Assembly (NCBI RefSeq): GCF_025370785.1
Contig: NZ_JAMXFA010000005.1
Span: 91,929-155,928, forward strand
Direction of reading: 5' to 3'
Length of the DNA: 64,000 nt
Source: Laspinema olomoucense D3b
GTDB taxonomy: Bacteria > Cyanobacteriota > Cyanobacteriia > Cyanobacteriales > Laspinemataceae
The translations under genes and the position numbers were made by a program. Below the pieces are notes generated by a model. That model worked only from the letters and a program-made list of their open reading frames with translations, was not told the origin of the DNA and made no database searches. This document shows positions 46,953 to 56,747 of this stretch, one piece after another (positions within the stretch are counted from its first letter, which is position 1; every line of letters starts with the position of its first letter).

Positions 46953-48314
46953 TCAAAACACCATCATCGATAAATGTTGGGGATGTTCAATCATTTCTTG
47001 CGCCAATAAAAATGCAGAGATCGTCCAGGTTTGATATTTTCGGGCTTCTTTCCCGATGAGTCTGGCGGTTGTCCCGTCATAATATTCCGGCCACTCATCT
47101 TTCTGTAAGCGTTTTGCGGCAATTTGAATCGCTTTGCGGGCAATCTCTGGTTTTTCCGTATGCAGGGCCGCTGCGGTTAACATCCACAGCAAGACGGGCC
47201 AATTTCCCCCATTATGATAGGACCAAGCGCGATTTTTGGGGTCGCATCCGGTCATCATTTCCCAATCCCGTCCTTCTAAAGCGGGAAAACAAATTTTCAT
47301 GGGCATTTGTCCCACTAGATTTTCCCATCGCTTTTCAATCAGGGTCATGATTTCTAGGGATTGTTCTGGGGTAGTTAAGCCGGATAAAATTGCCATTAAA
47401 TTACCCAGGGCAAAAAACCGGCAATCGAGTTGAGAGGGTCCGAGGTTTCCGGCGAGATATCCTCCGCCTTCGGGCAACCAGCGACTCAGGCGATCGTAGG
47501 GAATTGAGTCGGAGTAAATATTAAATTGATTAAGGGCGGTTTCTCCATATTCTTCCCCTTTGTAGCGGTAAATGGCATTGACGCGATCGAGGTCAAGCCA
47601 ATAATGTTGGCGCAAATGAATTTTGAGCGATTCTAATCGTTTCTCAACCGCTTGATTAATGTAGGAATTCTCTACATTGTTGAGCAGGAGTTCTTGGGCC
47701 GATCGCAAAGCATAGTAAAATAAAGATTGAATTTCCAACGGATGACCGTTAATGCCCATCCGGCGGTCAATCATGCAAGCACCATCAGGAACTAAGAGGG
47801 TGGGGTACATATCGAAGCGAGCCACCAAACACAATTCCATAATTAACCGGATGCCTTTTTGAAAATCCGGTTGATGGGCGATCGACAATTCGCCCGTGGT
47901 TTTGATATAATTCCGCAAGACGAAAATCCACCACAAACAAGAATCAACCGGCGTGACTCGCCCGATCGCATGGTTGCCAAAGTCGGCAAGTAAATATTCT
48001 TCATGTTTGCCGTGGACTACTTTGAAACTAGCGGGCATTAATCCTCGACCCGCTTCCAGAAAATCTAGTTGTCTTTCTTTGATTTGTAACTTTAAGGTTT
48101 GGACCAGAAAATTGCGGACAATTTCTGTCTTGCCTCTCATTAAAAAGACCAGTGCACAGGAGACAAAATCCCGGATAAAACACTGATCGTAATTGAGTGC
48201 TTCAGCACTGGGATCTGAAGCTGCAACGGTGCCGACGGGATGACCGTTATAATAAATAATCGATTTTTCAAGAACCTGCCATGCTTCATCGAGGATAGTG
48301 CTGTCCGTACCCAT
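46953..48314 (-). CDS. Alkaline/neutral invertase (GH100)
   Basis: The 453-aa protein hydrolyses sucrose to glucose and fructose in the cytosol. GH100 hallmarks are [18 protein letters not shown] (catalytic Asp region), [58 protein letters not shown] [20 protein letters not shown], and [20 protein letters not shown]. Length matches cyanobacterial InvA. There is no signal peptide. It uses sucrose, a common cyanobacterial compatible solute. Confidence 0.95.
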   Translation of the reverse strand: MGTDSTILDEAWQVLEKSIIYYNGHPVGTVAASDPSAEALNYDQCFIRDFVSCALVFLMRGKTEIVRNFLVQTLKLQIKERQLDFLEAGRGLMPASFKVVHGKHEEYLLADFGNHAIGRVTPVDSCLWWIFVLRNYIKTTGELSIAHQPDFQKGIRLIMELCLVARFDMYPTLLVPDGACMIDRRMGINGHPLEIQSLFYYALRSAQELLLNNVENSYINQAVEKRLESLKIHLRQHYWLDLDRVNAIYRYKGEEYGETALNQFNIYSDSIPYDRLSRWLPEGGGYLAGNLGPSQLDCRFFALGNLMAILSGLTTPEQSLEIMTLIEKRWENLVGQMPMKICFPALEGRDWEMMTGCDPKNRAWSYHNGGNWPVLLWMLTAAALHTEKPEIARKAIQIAAKRLQKDEWPEYYDGTTARLIGKEARKYQTWTISAFLLAQEMIEHPQHLSMMVF

Positions 48315-48474
48315 TAATTCCCTGAGTGTCCTGCTTTCATAAACAGTTTATTATAGCATCCATGCTTCGCAATCCCCGGATTCTGGAAACCGGGTTTTTG
48401 CCCAGTTTCCAGAAATTCTGGGTCACCCTTCAAAAAACTTGGGTTCTCGTCAGCACTGATGGCAGCATCTCAGT

Positions 48475-50154
48475 CTACCAATTGTCCCCAGCACCCCCAC
48501 CGCCACTGTCCCCGCCGCCAAAGTCACTGCTATCGCTACTACTACTGCTACTACTGCTACTATCGCTACTGCTGTAGCTACTGCTACTATCGCTACTACT
48601 GCTACTATCGCTACTGTAACTATAAACCGGAGGTGGGGGAGGCAAGGCAGGAAGGATGATAGATTGGATACTTTCGTTGCCGCAACAGTGGCAGCGATCG
48701 CGAATCTCCTGACTGCCGGTACTATAGATTGTCGGTTGCTGAATCAATTGTTCGGTGCGAGTGACAGTTAATTCCTGACAGATGGTACATTCCAAAATGC
48801 CGGAGTTTTGAATATAACCGCGAATGTGAACCTGGTGATTGCCGGATTGGGGGTAACAATTAGTACATTGCCACCCGATAAATTTGACGCTATCGAGGGT
48901 TTGAGCGGTGGTTTCCGCTGGGGTGAGTAAGGATTGCAAGGGGTAACCCTGGATTTGGTTTAGGGGATAGCGGCAAACCAAACAATGAGCAGGGCGATCG
49001 CACTCGCGAGTTCCCCCGATGTTCGGTTGGTCCTGAACCCGCGATCGCCCGGTGGGTTGGAGGAATACGGCATCGGCGGGAGGTTCCACAGGGGGAATAT
49101 CTTCGAGGAGTTCTTCGTGGCGATCGCAACAGTGGCAATCCTCGGTGATCCATTGTTTCCCGGGTTTATTCCAGGTGGGTTGTTCCACTATTTTTGTCAC
49201 TTGGCGGGTGACAGTTAATTCTTGACAAGTGGGACAATGGGTGACATTAGATAACTGAGTTTCATAACTAAGAATTTGAACCCCACCTATGGGGTGACTG
49301 GGATAGCAGGTTGCACAAAATACCCCTTTAAATTGAACACTTCCTAATTGTTGGGCGACTCGTTCCGGTGGGGTTAAATGGGAGTCAATTTCCGGTTCTT
49401 CTAGGGTTTTTAGAGGATGTTTACACTGATTGCAATAAAGGCGTTGCGGGTTTTGAAACAGTTTTTGTGAACGCGATCGTCCAGTGGGTTCGATGAAAAT
49501 TCGCTGTTTTTGCCGATAGATTGTTCCTCCGGCGATCGCCGCTAATCCGCCCCCTCCCACTAACAGCAAAGGTATCCAATCCCTGGGAATAGCTTCGGTT
49601 TCCACCTCACTCATTAAGGGTGGGGGTTCCGCTGCGATTACACCGATTAATGCCTGGGTTCCTGCTACAATCCCTCCCTCAAAATCTCCCTCGCGGAATC
49701 GAGGAGTCACTTGAGTTTTAAGAATAGTCCCAACTTCAGCATCTGGCAGCACGCTCTCCATTGCATATCCGGTTTCAACTTCTACCCGGCGCTCACCCAC
49801 AGCGGTTAAAAATAACAGTCCATTATCGGCTCCATCTTTGCCAATTCCCCAGTGATTAAACAGGTCCGTTGTAAATGCCTTGGGACTAGAGGAAGGAGCC
49901 GTAGTAGGCACGGTCACTACGGCAATTTCTGCCCCTGTAGTTGCCTCTAATTGCGATATCATCTGGTTTAATTGATTTTCGGTCTCACTGCTGAGAATAT
50001 TTGCCATATCGCTCACCCATCCCCCATCTTGTTGCCGGGGATTGGGAACTTCTTGCACGGTTAAAGCATGACTGAAAAGGGGAAATATTATTAAACAAAA
50101 TCCGAACCAAATTCCCCAAAGCGTTCGCTTCATTCGATTGATTTTTGTAAACAT
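48475..50154 (-). CDS. TPM-domain (YgcG-like) protein with two zinc-ribbon modules and Ser/Gly-rich tail
   Basis: The 559-aa product has a signal peptide (LWGIWFGFCLIIFPLFSHAL). The TPM domain (about 35-170) reads GGWVSDMANILSSETENQLN, IAVVTVPTTAP and GVIVETGY-like RRVEVETGYAMESVLPDAEV. One membrane helix lies near 190-210. Two copies of a four-CxxC module follow: CNQCKHPL, CATCYP, CPTCQELTV, CHCC (about 238-341), then CLVCRYPL, CTNCYP, CTICQELTV, CHCC (about 388-495). The tail is a run of about 35 Ser/Asp followed by FGGGDSGGGGAGDNW. TPM proteins such as Psb32 are linked to membrane-protein or PSII quality control; the zinc modules are an addition. Paralogous to the next gene. Confidence 0.88.
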   Translation of the reverse strand: MFTKINRMKRTLWGIWFGFCLIIFPLFSHALTVQEVPNPRQQDGGWVSDMANILSSETENQLNQMISQLEATTGAEIAVVTVPTTAPSSSPKAFTTDLFNHWGIGKDGADNGLLFLTAVGERRVEVETGYAMESVLPDAEVGTILKTQVTPRFREGDFEGGIVAGTQALIGVIAAEPPPLMSEVETEAIPRDWIPLLLVGGGGLAAIAGGTIYRQKQRIFIEPTGRSRSQKLFQNPQRLYCNQCKHPLKTLEEPEIDSHLTPPERVAQQLGSVQFKGVFCATCYPSHPIGGVQILSYETQLSNVTHCPTCQELTVTRQVTKIVEQPTWNKPGKQWITEDCHCCDRHEELLEDIPPVEPPADAVFLQPTGRSRVQDQPNIGGTRECDRPAHCLVCRYPLNQIQGYPLQSLLTPAETTAQTLDSVKFIGWQCTNCYPQSGNHQVHIRGYIQNSGILECTICQELTVTRTEQLIQQPTIYSTGSQEIRDRCHCCGNESIQSIILPALPPPPPVYSYSSDSSSSSDSSSSYSSSDSSSSSSSSSDSSDFGGGDSGGGGAGDNW

Positions 50155-50251
50155 AAGTTAATTTTTTACTCCCGTTTGCAAATTTAATGTTAGGGTAATT
50201 CACTTCTGAAAAGGTAGCACATATTAAGAGAAGGGGTGACTAGAATACCCG

Positions 50252-51904
50252 TTAAAAATCCCCTCCAGCACCGCCTCCACCACTGCTACCACCGCCAAAA
50301 TCACCACCGCCACCGCCACTGCTACCACCGCTATAACCACCCCCATAACTACTGCTCGTGTTGTGGGTTAAGCGAGGAATTTTTTGCTGGTTATCCTCGC
50401 GATAATTGCAAGATTGACATTCATAAAAAAGCTGAAGAATTCCTTCTGTTTCATAGGTTGCTTGTTGCAGCGTTTTTTGTTCCACGACAATCATCGTGAA
50501 TTCTTGACAATGGGGACATTCACTAAAGCGATGCTGATTGAGTAAATAGCGCCTGAGATGAAAGTTAGATGAATCATCGGGATAGCATTGGGAACAATGC
50601 CACCCTTCAAATCGGGTACTGCCTAATTGTTGGGCGACTTGCTGCGGGGGAGTGAAGCGATCGCACAGAATGTCTGGATTGAGCTTAATTAAGGGAGTTT
50701 GACATTTCTGGCATTTCACCGGCAGTTTGGCTCGAAATCGGGCGATAATCCAAGGAGAAACAATATAACTCACTGCGATAGAAACTAACACCCAGATGAA
50801 TAAGAATAATCCGGTCACTTCTGCGAAACTAGACAAGGGGAGGGAAATAGTGTAGCTGATTCCATAATATATAGGTTCTGCAATAGAAATAATTAATAGA
50901 GACCAAAAAGAAAGAAAAATGAAAGTTAGAACAATTGCAATTGTTTTTGAGTGAAAAAATGGCGTGTTTACTAAGACATTAGTGGTGACGTAATGATAGA
51001 TCGCCCGCCATAGATTGACTACAAAAAATAAGGAACCTACTCCTAGGGAAATGATGGCGAATCCACGCCACAGCATCCCCGATGGATCAGCGATGAGGGT
51101 AAGCAAAATTAGGGCGAAGGAGAGACTAAAGACAGCACAATAAATCCACCCATAAACTCCTGTTGTGAGGCGGTTGTCGGACTTGCCGATAACCAGCGAT
51201 CGCCCTTTCGGTTCTAGGGATAGCGGTTGCTGTGTCATGGATTGGACTTTTTTATAGCCACCGAAAGACAAGACAAAGGCAACCAGGGAAGTAATCCCCA
51301 AGAAGGGGGTGGGAGAGGAGGGTTCGGCTAACTCCGGTTCTGAGGGAATTCCTGATAACTGGGTTACTAAGGCTTGAGTTCCCGCTAATATGCCTCCATC
51401 CCAATCTCCTCCTCGCAGTTTTGGGGTGATTTCCGTGGTAATAATGTTACCAACCTCGGCATCGGGTAAAAGTCCTTCCACTCCGTATCCGGTTTCGATT
51501 TCAACTCTTCTATCTCCGACTGAGGTCAAAAATAAGACGCCATTATCTACGCCTTCTTTGCCAACTTTCCACTCATTAAACAGTTCCGTGGTAAACTCTT
51601 TCGGAGTGGGCGAGGGGGCGGTTTCCGGGACCGTTACCACGGCAATTTCTGCACCCGTGCTTGCCTCCAATTCGGATATCATCTGATTGAGTTGAGCTTC
51701 CGTACTCTCGCTGAGGATATTCGCCATATCGCTCACCCATCCCCCCGATTGTTGCCGGGGATTCGGCACATCTTGCACACTTAGGGCGTGACTGATAAGG
51801 GGAAAACCAATCATAGATAAACAGAGTAAAATAGTCCAGATTATTCTTCCTGGAGTGACTTTTATCCCAAAATTTGTCCGGATTATTTTGAGCAAGGGCG
51901 TCAT
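50252..51904 (-). CDS. TPM-domain (YgcG-like) protein with membrane helices, one zinc-ribbon module and Gly-rich tail
   Basis: The product is 550 aa from the ATG at 51904, which has GAGG nine bases upstream. After a signal/anchor helix the TPM domain repeats the paralogue nearly word for word (NPRQQSGGWVSDMANILSES, RRVEIETGYGVEGLLPDAEV). Unlike the paralogue it has five or so further membrane helices (about 200-410), then a single four-CxxC module (CQKCQTPL, CSQCYP, CPHCQEFTM, CQSC) and a tail SSGGGGGDFGGGSSGGGGAG. It lies 97 bp upstream of the first TPM gene in the same operon and is divergent from the LemA gene, a usual functional partner of TPM proteins. Confidence 0.88.
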   Translation of the reverse strand: MTPLLKIIRTNFGIKVTPGRIIWTILLCLSMIGFPLISHALSVQDVPNPRQQSGGWVSDMANILSESTEAQLNQMISELEASTGAEIAVVTVPETAPSPTPKEFTTELFNEWKVGKEGVDNGVLFLTSVGDRRVEIETGYGVEGLLPDAEVGNIITTEITPKLRGGDWDGGILAGTQALVTQLSGIPSEPELAEPSSPTPFLGITSLVAFVLSFGGYKKVQSMTQQPLSLEPKGRSLVIGKSDNRLTTGVYGWIYCAVFSLSFALILLTLIADPSGMLWRGFAIISLGVGSLFFVVNLWRAIYHYVTTNVLVNTPFFHSKTIAIVLTFIFLSFWSLLIISIAEPIYYGISYTISLPLSSFAEVTGLFLFIWVLVSIAVSYIVSPWIIARFRAKLPVKCQKCQTPLIKLNPDILCDRFTPPQQVAQQLGSTRFEGWHCSQCYPDDSSNFHLRRYLLNQHRFSECPHCQEFTMIVVEQKTLQQATYETEGILQLFYECQSCNYREDNQQKIPRLTHNTSSSYGGGYSGGSSGGGGGDFGGGSSGGGGAGGDF

Positions 51905-52213
51905 AATTGCGAGCCTCAAATTTTTATCAACGGCTTGAAATATCCTGAAATTAAAGGATATCAATTCATAAATCAGAAAAATGGAGAGAATTTTTAGACT
52001 AAACTTGACTCGGGACCCAAAAACCCAGTCATCATATTAGGCTGGAATTATCAAAAATAGTGGGACTTAGCCCTCCTCTAGCTCAAGGAGACTTCTGGCA
52101 TCACTCCTGGACTCATGAGGGAGAGTTGCATTACCTCGCTACATCCTGGCATTGATTGAGATAAATTAGAAGAGAATTTAACATTTTGTTATGAATTGGG
52201 TAGAGGGGGAACG

Positions 52214-52981
52214 ATGAAGGATTCTAATTCTCAAATTCCTGAAGATATGGCCCAAGAAGTGCTAGAACTGGCTTCACGCTACTATTCTGGGTCTCAAAAT
52301 AGCTATTCTCAGGAGCAATTGCAAGAGGCGGGGGCGGATGTACAGATTCCCCCAGAGTTTATAAATAAAGCGATTCAAGAGGTGCGGGAAAAACGCCGGA
52401 TTGAGGCGCAAGGGCAACAAGGGGCACAGGAACGGCAAAAAACGGTGAAAAAGGTGGCGGCAGGGGTGGCGGCTGCGATCGCCCTCTGGGGAATTTTTAC
52501 CTATAATTCTTTGTCAAGCAGTGCCTCTGATGTGGAGGCAAGTTGGGCGCAAGTGGAAAATCAATTCCAACGGCGGGCGGATTTAATTCCGAATCTGATT
52601 AGTGTGGCAAAGGCACAAACTGCCGCTGAACAAGAAACGATCGCCCTGTTGATGCGATCGCGAGAAAATTATCTCCAAGCGCAAAATTTACCGGAAAAAC
52701 AAGCAGCGATCGCCGAAATTAATGTGGCAATTAATCAATTTAATCAATCTTTCGCGACGAACCCTCAATTGCAATCCTCTCAAGCATTCCAAAATCTGAG
52801 TTATGAACTCGCCGGAACCGAAAATCGCATTGCCGTGGAGCGAATGCGTTACAATGAAGCGGTGCAAGCCTACAATCAAAAGGTGAGGGCTTTTCCCAAT
52901 TCCCTGATTGCTGGCTTAACCGGATTTAGTCCAAAACCATTTTTTGCCGCAGAGAATAAAGAGGTTCCGAGACTGGATTAA
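52214..52981 (+). CDS. LemA family protein
   Basis: The ATG at 52214 follows GAGGGGGAA. The 255-aa product has an extra N-terminal helical region (about 1-75), a membrane helix (VAAGVAAAIALWGIFTYNSL) and the LemA core: VEASWAQVENQFQRRADLIP, NLISVAKAQTAAEQE, LSYELAGTENRIAVERMRYN and VRAFPNSLIAGLTGFSPKPF. The FPxxxxAxxxGFxxxxxF ending is diagnostic. LemA proteins are membrane scaffolds often encoded with TPM proteins, as here. The gene ends 3 bp before the ChaN-like gene. Confidence 0.94.
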   Translation: MKDSNSQIPEDMAQEVLELASRYYSGSQNSYSQEQLQEAGADVQIPPEFINKAIQEVREKRRIEAQGQQGAQERQKTVKKVAAGVAAAIALWGIFTYNSLSSSASDVEASWAQVENQFQRRADLIPNLISVAKAQTAAEQETIALLMRSRENYLQAQNLPEKQAAIAEINVAINQFNQSFATNPQLQSSQAFQNLSYELAGTENRIAVERMRYNEAVQAYNQKVRAFPNSLIAGLTGFSPKPFFAAENKEVPRLD

Positions 52982-52984
52982 TTT

Positions 52985-53890
52985 ATGAAATTAGGCAACT
53001 TCATTAAACTAGGCACTTGCTCTCTGGGCATTATTTTAGCCTGTACCCTATCGGTCCAAGGGGGAGAAATCAACCCTCGAAGTCCGGGGGTTGAGAGTTT
53101 ATTTTCCCGAGTCTTACCCCAACCCCAAATTTTGCAAGAATTGCGGGAAGCCAATGTAATTTATTTAGGGGAAACTCACGATAGCGCAGCGGATCATCAA
53201 GCGCAATTGCAGATTATCCAAGAACTGCATCGGAACAATCCCAACCTAGCGATCGCAATGGAAATGTTCCAGCGTCCCTTTCAAGGGGCGATCGACCGCT
53301 ATTTACAAGGAGAAATTACGGAAACTGAACTGATTGCCGAAACAGAATACGAGCAACGCTGGGGATTTCCTTGGGAGTATTATGCGGAAATTGTGCGCTT
53401 TGCTAAAGACAATCAGTTGCCCATTTTAGCCTTAAATGCACCGACGGAAGTCATCCGAAAAGTAGCACGGGATGGGTTAGAAGGGTTAAGCGAACAGGAG
53501 CGAGAATATATCCCACCCTTTGCCGAAATTAAGACGGATAATCTGGATTATCAGCAGATGGTGCGTGAGGTGTTTGAACAGCATCAAGCAGCAGCGCATG
53601 GGTCGAGTTTGAAGTTTGAGAATTTCTTTTTAGCGCAAGTGCTGTGGGATGAAACAATGGCTGAGACGATCGCCAATTTTGTGAGGGAAAATCCTCAGAC
53701 TCAGGTGGTGGTTTTAGCGGGACAAGGGCATATTGTGTATGGGTATGGGATTCCCAGTCGGGTGGAGAGACGAGTGGGCGATCGCCTGGGAATGGAACCC
53801 TTTGTCCAGCGCTCTTTATTATTTAATCTTCCCGAAGAACTGCACTCAACGGGCGATCGACCCATTGCGGACTATTTTTGGGAGCACTGA
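52985..53890 (+). CDS. ChaN family lipoprotein-like protein
   Basis: The 301-aa protein has a signal with a lipobox-like SLGIILAC, then the ChaN (DUF399) core: NVIYLGETHDSAADHQAQLQ, LAIAMEMFQRPFQGAIDRYL, RWGFPWEYYAEIVRFAKDNQ and VVVLAGQGHIVYGYGIPSRV. The GETHD and GxGH motifs are those proposed to bind heme or metal. It lies 3 bp after the LemA gene and is certainly co-transcribed. Likely anchored in the periplasm. Confidence 0.93.
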   Translation: MKLGNFIKLGTCSLGIILACTLSVQGGEINPRSPGVESLFSRVLPQPQILQELREANVIYLGETHDSAADHQAQLQIIQELHRNNPNLAIAMEMFQRPFQGAIDRYLQGEITETELIAETEYEQRWGFPWEYYAEIVRFAKDNQLPILALNAPTEVIRKVARDGLEGLSEQEREYIPPFAEIKTDNLDYQQMVREVFEQHQAAAHGSSLKFENFFLAQVLWDETMAETIANFVRENPQTQVVVLAGQGHIVYGYGIPSRVERRVGDRLGMEPFVQRSLLFNLPEELHSTGDRPIADYFWEH

Positions 53891-54207
53891 GGATGGGGGG
53901 ATGGGGGGATGGGGAGGATGGGGAGGATGGGGAGGATGGGGAGGATGGGGAGGATTAAGAATTTTGTAGTAACGACTTGCTGTGGTTTCCACCTCATCTC
54001 CCCTATCTCCCGGATCTCCCCTATCTCCCCCATCTCCCCCACCCTCCCCATCTCCCCCATCTCCCGGATCTCCCCTATCTCCCCTATCTCCCCTATCTCC
54101 CCTATCTCCCGGATCTCCCCCATCTCCCCCACCCTCCCCATCTCCCCCATCTCCCCCACCCTCCCCATCTCCCCCATCTCCCCCACCCTCCCCATCTCCC
54201 CCATCCC
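53891..54207. repeat. Minisatellite: inverted G-rich and C-rich arrays filling a convergent intergenic space
   Basis: A G-rich array (53891-53956, units GGATGGGG and GGATGGGGA) is followed by about 40 unique bases and then by a C-rich array (54000-54207) of 9-bp units CTCCCCTAT, CTCCCCCAT, CTCCCGGAT and CTCCCCCAC. The arrays abut the stop codons of the ChaN and IMPase genes and are roughly complementary, so they can form a large cruciform or RNA hairpin; the G-strand can form G-quadruplexes. Apparent open frames in it are repeat artefacts. Confidence 0.95.
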
Positions 54208-55014
54208 CTACCCCAATGATTTAACAAAGGGTTCAAATACAGGCAGGAGTTCCGGTTGTGCGGTGACGAGAGTGGGGAAGGAGCGATCGCCGTAATTGGT
54301 GCCGGGGGTTAGGGGGAAAATGGGTCCGGGTTCTAGGGGACGCCAGACGGCACCAGCAGCTTGGATGATGGGCAAAACTCCGGCAATGTCCCAGATTTTG
54401 GGCGTTGCTTCGACACCTCCGAGGGTAATTCCAGCAGCGACGGTGAGGAAATTGTAGCTGGCGACGCCTAACATCCGAATTTTGCAGGGGAAATCAGGTT
54501 GATAGTTGCCGATACTGCGGGAACAGAAGCTAAAAAATTGGTTAGCATCCAGTGGATCGGAACTGCTGTGAATCCGGCGGCGATCGAGAAAGGCTCCTTG
54601 GGGTAATTTCAGTCCCGTTGTGCCGGACCAGAACCCGTGGAACGATTGATGGAGGGGGGGTAAATGGACATATCCAAAGACGGGGATACCGCGATACAGC
54701 AGGCCAAGAGAAACCCCCCATATCGGGATACGGCGGGCGAAATTGGTGGTGCCGTCGAGGGGGTCGATAATCCAACACCATTCGGTATCGGGAAAGATAT
54801 GTGCGGATTCTTCGCTGAGGACCCCATGTTCGGGGAAGCGATTGGCGATCGCATCGCACAGCTCGCGATCGGCCCATTTGTCCGATTGCGTGACTAAGCT
54901 GCCATCGGCTTTTTCTACTGCCTGCACTTGGCCGAAATCAGCCATTAGCTCTTTACCGACCTTATTCGCGGTCGTCTCCGCAAAGTGTAGAACTTGATCC
55001 CAAAAATCAGTCAT
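54208..55014 (-). CDS. Inositol monophosphatase family phosphatase
   Basis: The ATG at 55014 (MTDFWDQVLHFAETTA) gives 268 aa. Metal-site motifs are VLSEESAHIFPDTEWCWIID, then IDPLDGTTNFARRIPIWGVS and IWDIAGVLPIIQAAGAVWRP. The family includes inositol-phosphate, histidinol-phosphate and sugar-phosphate phosphatases; the plant/cyanobacterial branch is often assigned to histidinol-phosphate or galactose-1-phosphate. The exact substrate is not decided by sequence. The stop is immediately next to the C-rich minisatellite. Confidence 0.92.
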   Translation of the reverse strand: MTDFWDQVLHFAETTANKVGKELMADFGQVQAVEKADGSLVTQSDKWADRELCDAIANRFPEHGVLSEESAHIFPDTEWCWIIDPLDGTTNFARRIPIWGVSLGLLYRGIPVFGYVHLPPLHQSFHGFWSGTTGLKLPQGAFLDRRRIHSSSDPLDANQFFSFCSRSIGNYQPDFPCKIRMLGVASYNFLTVAAGITLGGVEATPKIWDIAGVLPIIQAAGAVWRPLEPGPIFPLTPGTNYGDRSFPTLVTAQPELLPVFEPFVKSLG

Positions 55015-55102
55015 TGGTTTTTGATAAATTGCGAATGTACAGTTGCTAATAGCCGATTGAATCAAGGGAAATGAGCGGATCGGGTCTTAATTCCCAGGTG
55101 CT

Positions 55103-56536
55103 TCAGTCTAATTCACCGGCCATCACTGCCGCGATCGCATCTTTGGCATTCTGGCGGAACTCGTGAATATTGACTCGTCGCAGGAGGAAAACCGCTAGAA
55201 TCATCCCCGCAGCTTGGGTGGCAAACACGAGAGCATAGGACAAAACAGGTGTCCCAAATAGGAAGCGACCCACATCCAAAACCGCACCACCGGAAACCGT
55301 AGACAGTCCTCGGGCGATCGCCTGAGCTAATCCCCAGGCCCCGATAAAGGTCCCGGCTGTTTCTGCGGCAGTTAGATCCAGCATCAAACTAATGGCACCC
55401 GTGGTAATAATACCCGATGCCAAACCGTATAAGAGTAAGGATCCCATCAACATTTCTGGTTTTTCCGTAAATCCGGCCAGGATAATCAGTCCCAAACAGA
55501 CTGCAGCACAAATACAGCCTAATTTGGTGGTATTTTGCTTACCCAAGCGCGGAACCACTAAAAAACCTGTGGCGGCAATCCCCATCAGCGTCCCCATTCC
55601 AAAGAAGGCATTCAGTTGAGTTGTTTCTGAGATTGGCATTCCGAAGACTTCCCCACCGTAGGGTTCCATGACGGCATCTTGCATAAACAGACTGATGCTC
55701 ATTACCAGCAGAAAGGTAAAAAATATCCCCGTTTGGCGACTGGCAGTCAAGACGCGCAGGGCCTCACCCAAGCCAATTTGGTCGTCTCGGTCTCCAATAT
55801 TTGACCGGGTACCAAAGCGGGAATATTTTTTCTCCACTCCCACAGTGGCAATCCCGCACAGGACAAGTACGATCGCCGGGACAATCACAAACAAACGGTT
55901 GACGGATGCCTGTAGCTGTTCGATGGGGGTATCTAGGGTGATTTGCTTGAGTAAACCACTGCTAATGATCGCCCCAACGATAATCCCTACCATCAGCATG
56001 GACCAGACGATACTCACCAGTTTAGGGCGATTATCCTCATCGGAGACATCCACCAGGAGGGCCGCAAAGGGGGTGGAACTCAGACTCAGGGCCAGACCGT
56101 AGACCCCAAAGGCTAGGGCCAGAACTCCCGCCCAGAGGTAAGTTGTCGGACTCCAGCCGGTTGCCTTCAAACTGCTGCCGAGTTGCCACACAATTTGGAC
56201 CGCTATGAAGGAAATAGCGGTAAATAGGGCGGCGCCTATCCAGACATAGCCGCTGCGATGGTGACCCCATAAGGGTTTGGAGTCGGACATTTGACCAAAC
56301 CAGATGCGAGTGGGACTGACAAACTGGTGCATGGCGATCGCCCCAGCGGCAATCAACGCGGGGACTCTGAGTTCTTCGATCATCACCCGGTTTAGCACCC
56401 CTAGGGTTAGCAGGGACATGATACCCAGACCCATTTGAAATAAACCCAGGCGAAACATGGTTGCTAGGTCAATTCTGGGCTTAAGGGTTTCCTGATCTGG
56501 GGCGGATGTGGAATGGGAGATATTGCCAGTTGCCAT
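55103..56536 (-). CDS. BCH/PucC-type major facilitator transporter
   Basis: The 477-aa protein has twelve predicted membrane helices with the PUCC signatures LGIMSLLTLGVLNRVMIEEL, SPTRIWFGQMSDSKPLWGHH and RSGYVWIGA. PucC/BchL-type relatives (LhaA, PucC, cyanobacterial Slr-type) are tied to chlorophyll-protein assembly or (bacterio)chlorophyll handling. In cyanobacteria several paralogues exist, so the precise role is open. It is located in membranes and transcribed toward the IMPase gene. Confidence 0.92.
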   Translation of the reverse strand: MATGNISHSTSAPDQETLKPRIDLATMFRLGLFQMGLGIMSLLTLGVLNRVMIEELRVPALIAAGAIAMHQFVSPTRIWFGQMSDSKPLWGHHRSGYVWIGAALFTAISFIAVQIVWQLGSSLKATGWSPTTYLWAGVLALAFGVYGLALSLSSTPFAALLVDVSDEDNRPKLVSIVWSMLMVGIIVGAIISSGLLKQITLDTPIEQLQASVNRLFVIVPAIVLVLCGIATVGVEKKYSRFGTRSNIGDRDDQIGLGEALRVLTASRQTGIFFTFLLVMSISLFMQDAVMEPYGGEVFGMPISETTQLNAFFGMGTLMGIAATGFLVVPRLGKQNTTKLGCICAAVCLGLIILAGFTEKPEMLMGSLLLYGLASGIITTGAISLMLDLTAAETAGTFIGAWGLAQAIARGLSTVSGGAVLDVGRFLFGTPVLSYALVFATQAAGMILAVFLLRRVNIHEFRQNAKDAIAAVMAGELD

Positions 56537-56747
56537 AACGAATTGCAGGATTATCTAACAACAGCTTACGCTTTCATAATGTTAGGATAATTCCTGCTGG
56601 AGAGATAGAGGGCGAATTCTGCCCTAAAATAAGGTTAAGATTTGATGCGCGAGGACTTGACTTTTAGCCGAATTTCTGATAATTATTGGGCCGCTTCCAG
56701 GGTGGGAGAGCAAGCGATCGCAACCCTCTCCCATTCCCTGAATTGAC

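Noticed and set aside
48459..48659. CRISPR-like or tandem-repeat signal near the end of the TPM gene
   Set aside because: It is the trinucleotide repeat encoding the Ser/Asp tail on the other strand; there are no spacers of constant length.
53872..54295. Several open frames rich in MGEMGR, ISPISP or LPHLPH
   Set aside because: They are translations of the G/C minisatellite in different frames; period-9 DNA gives open frames automatically.
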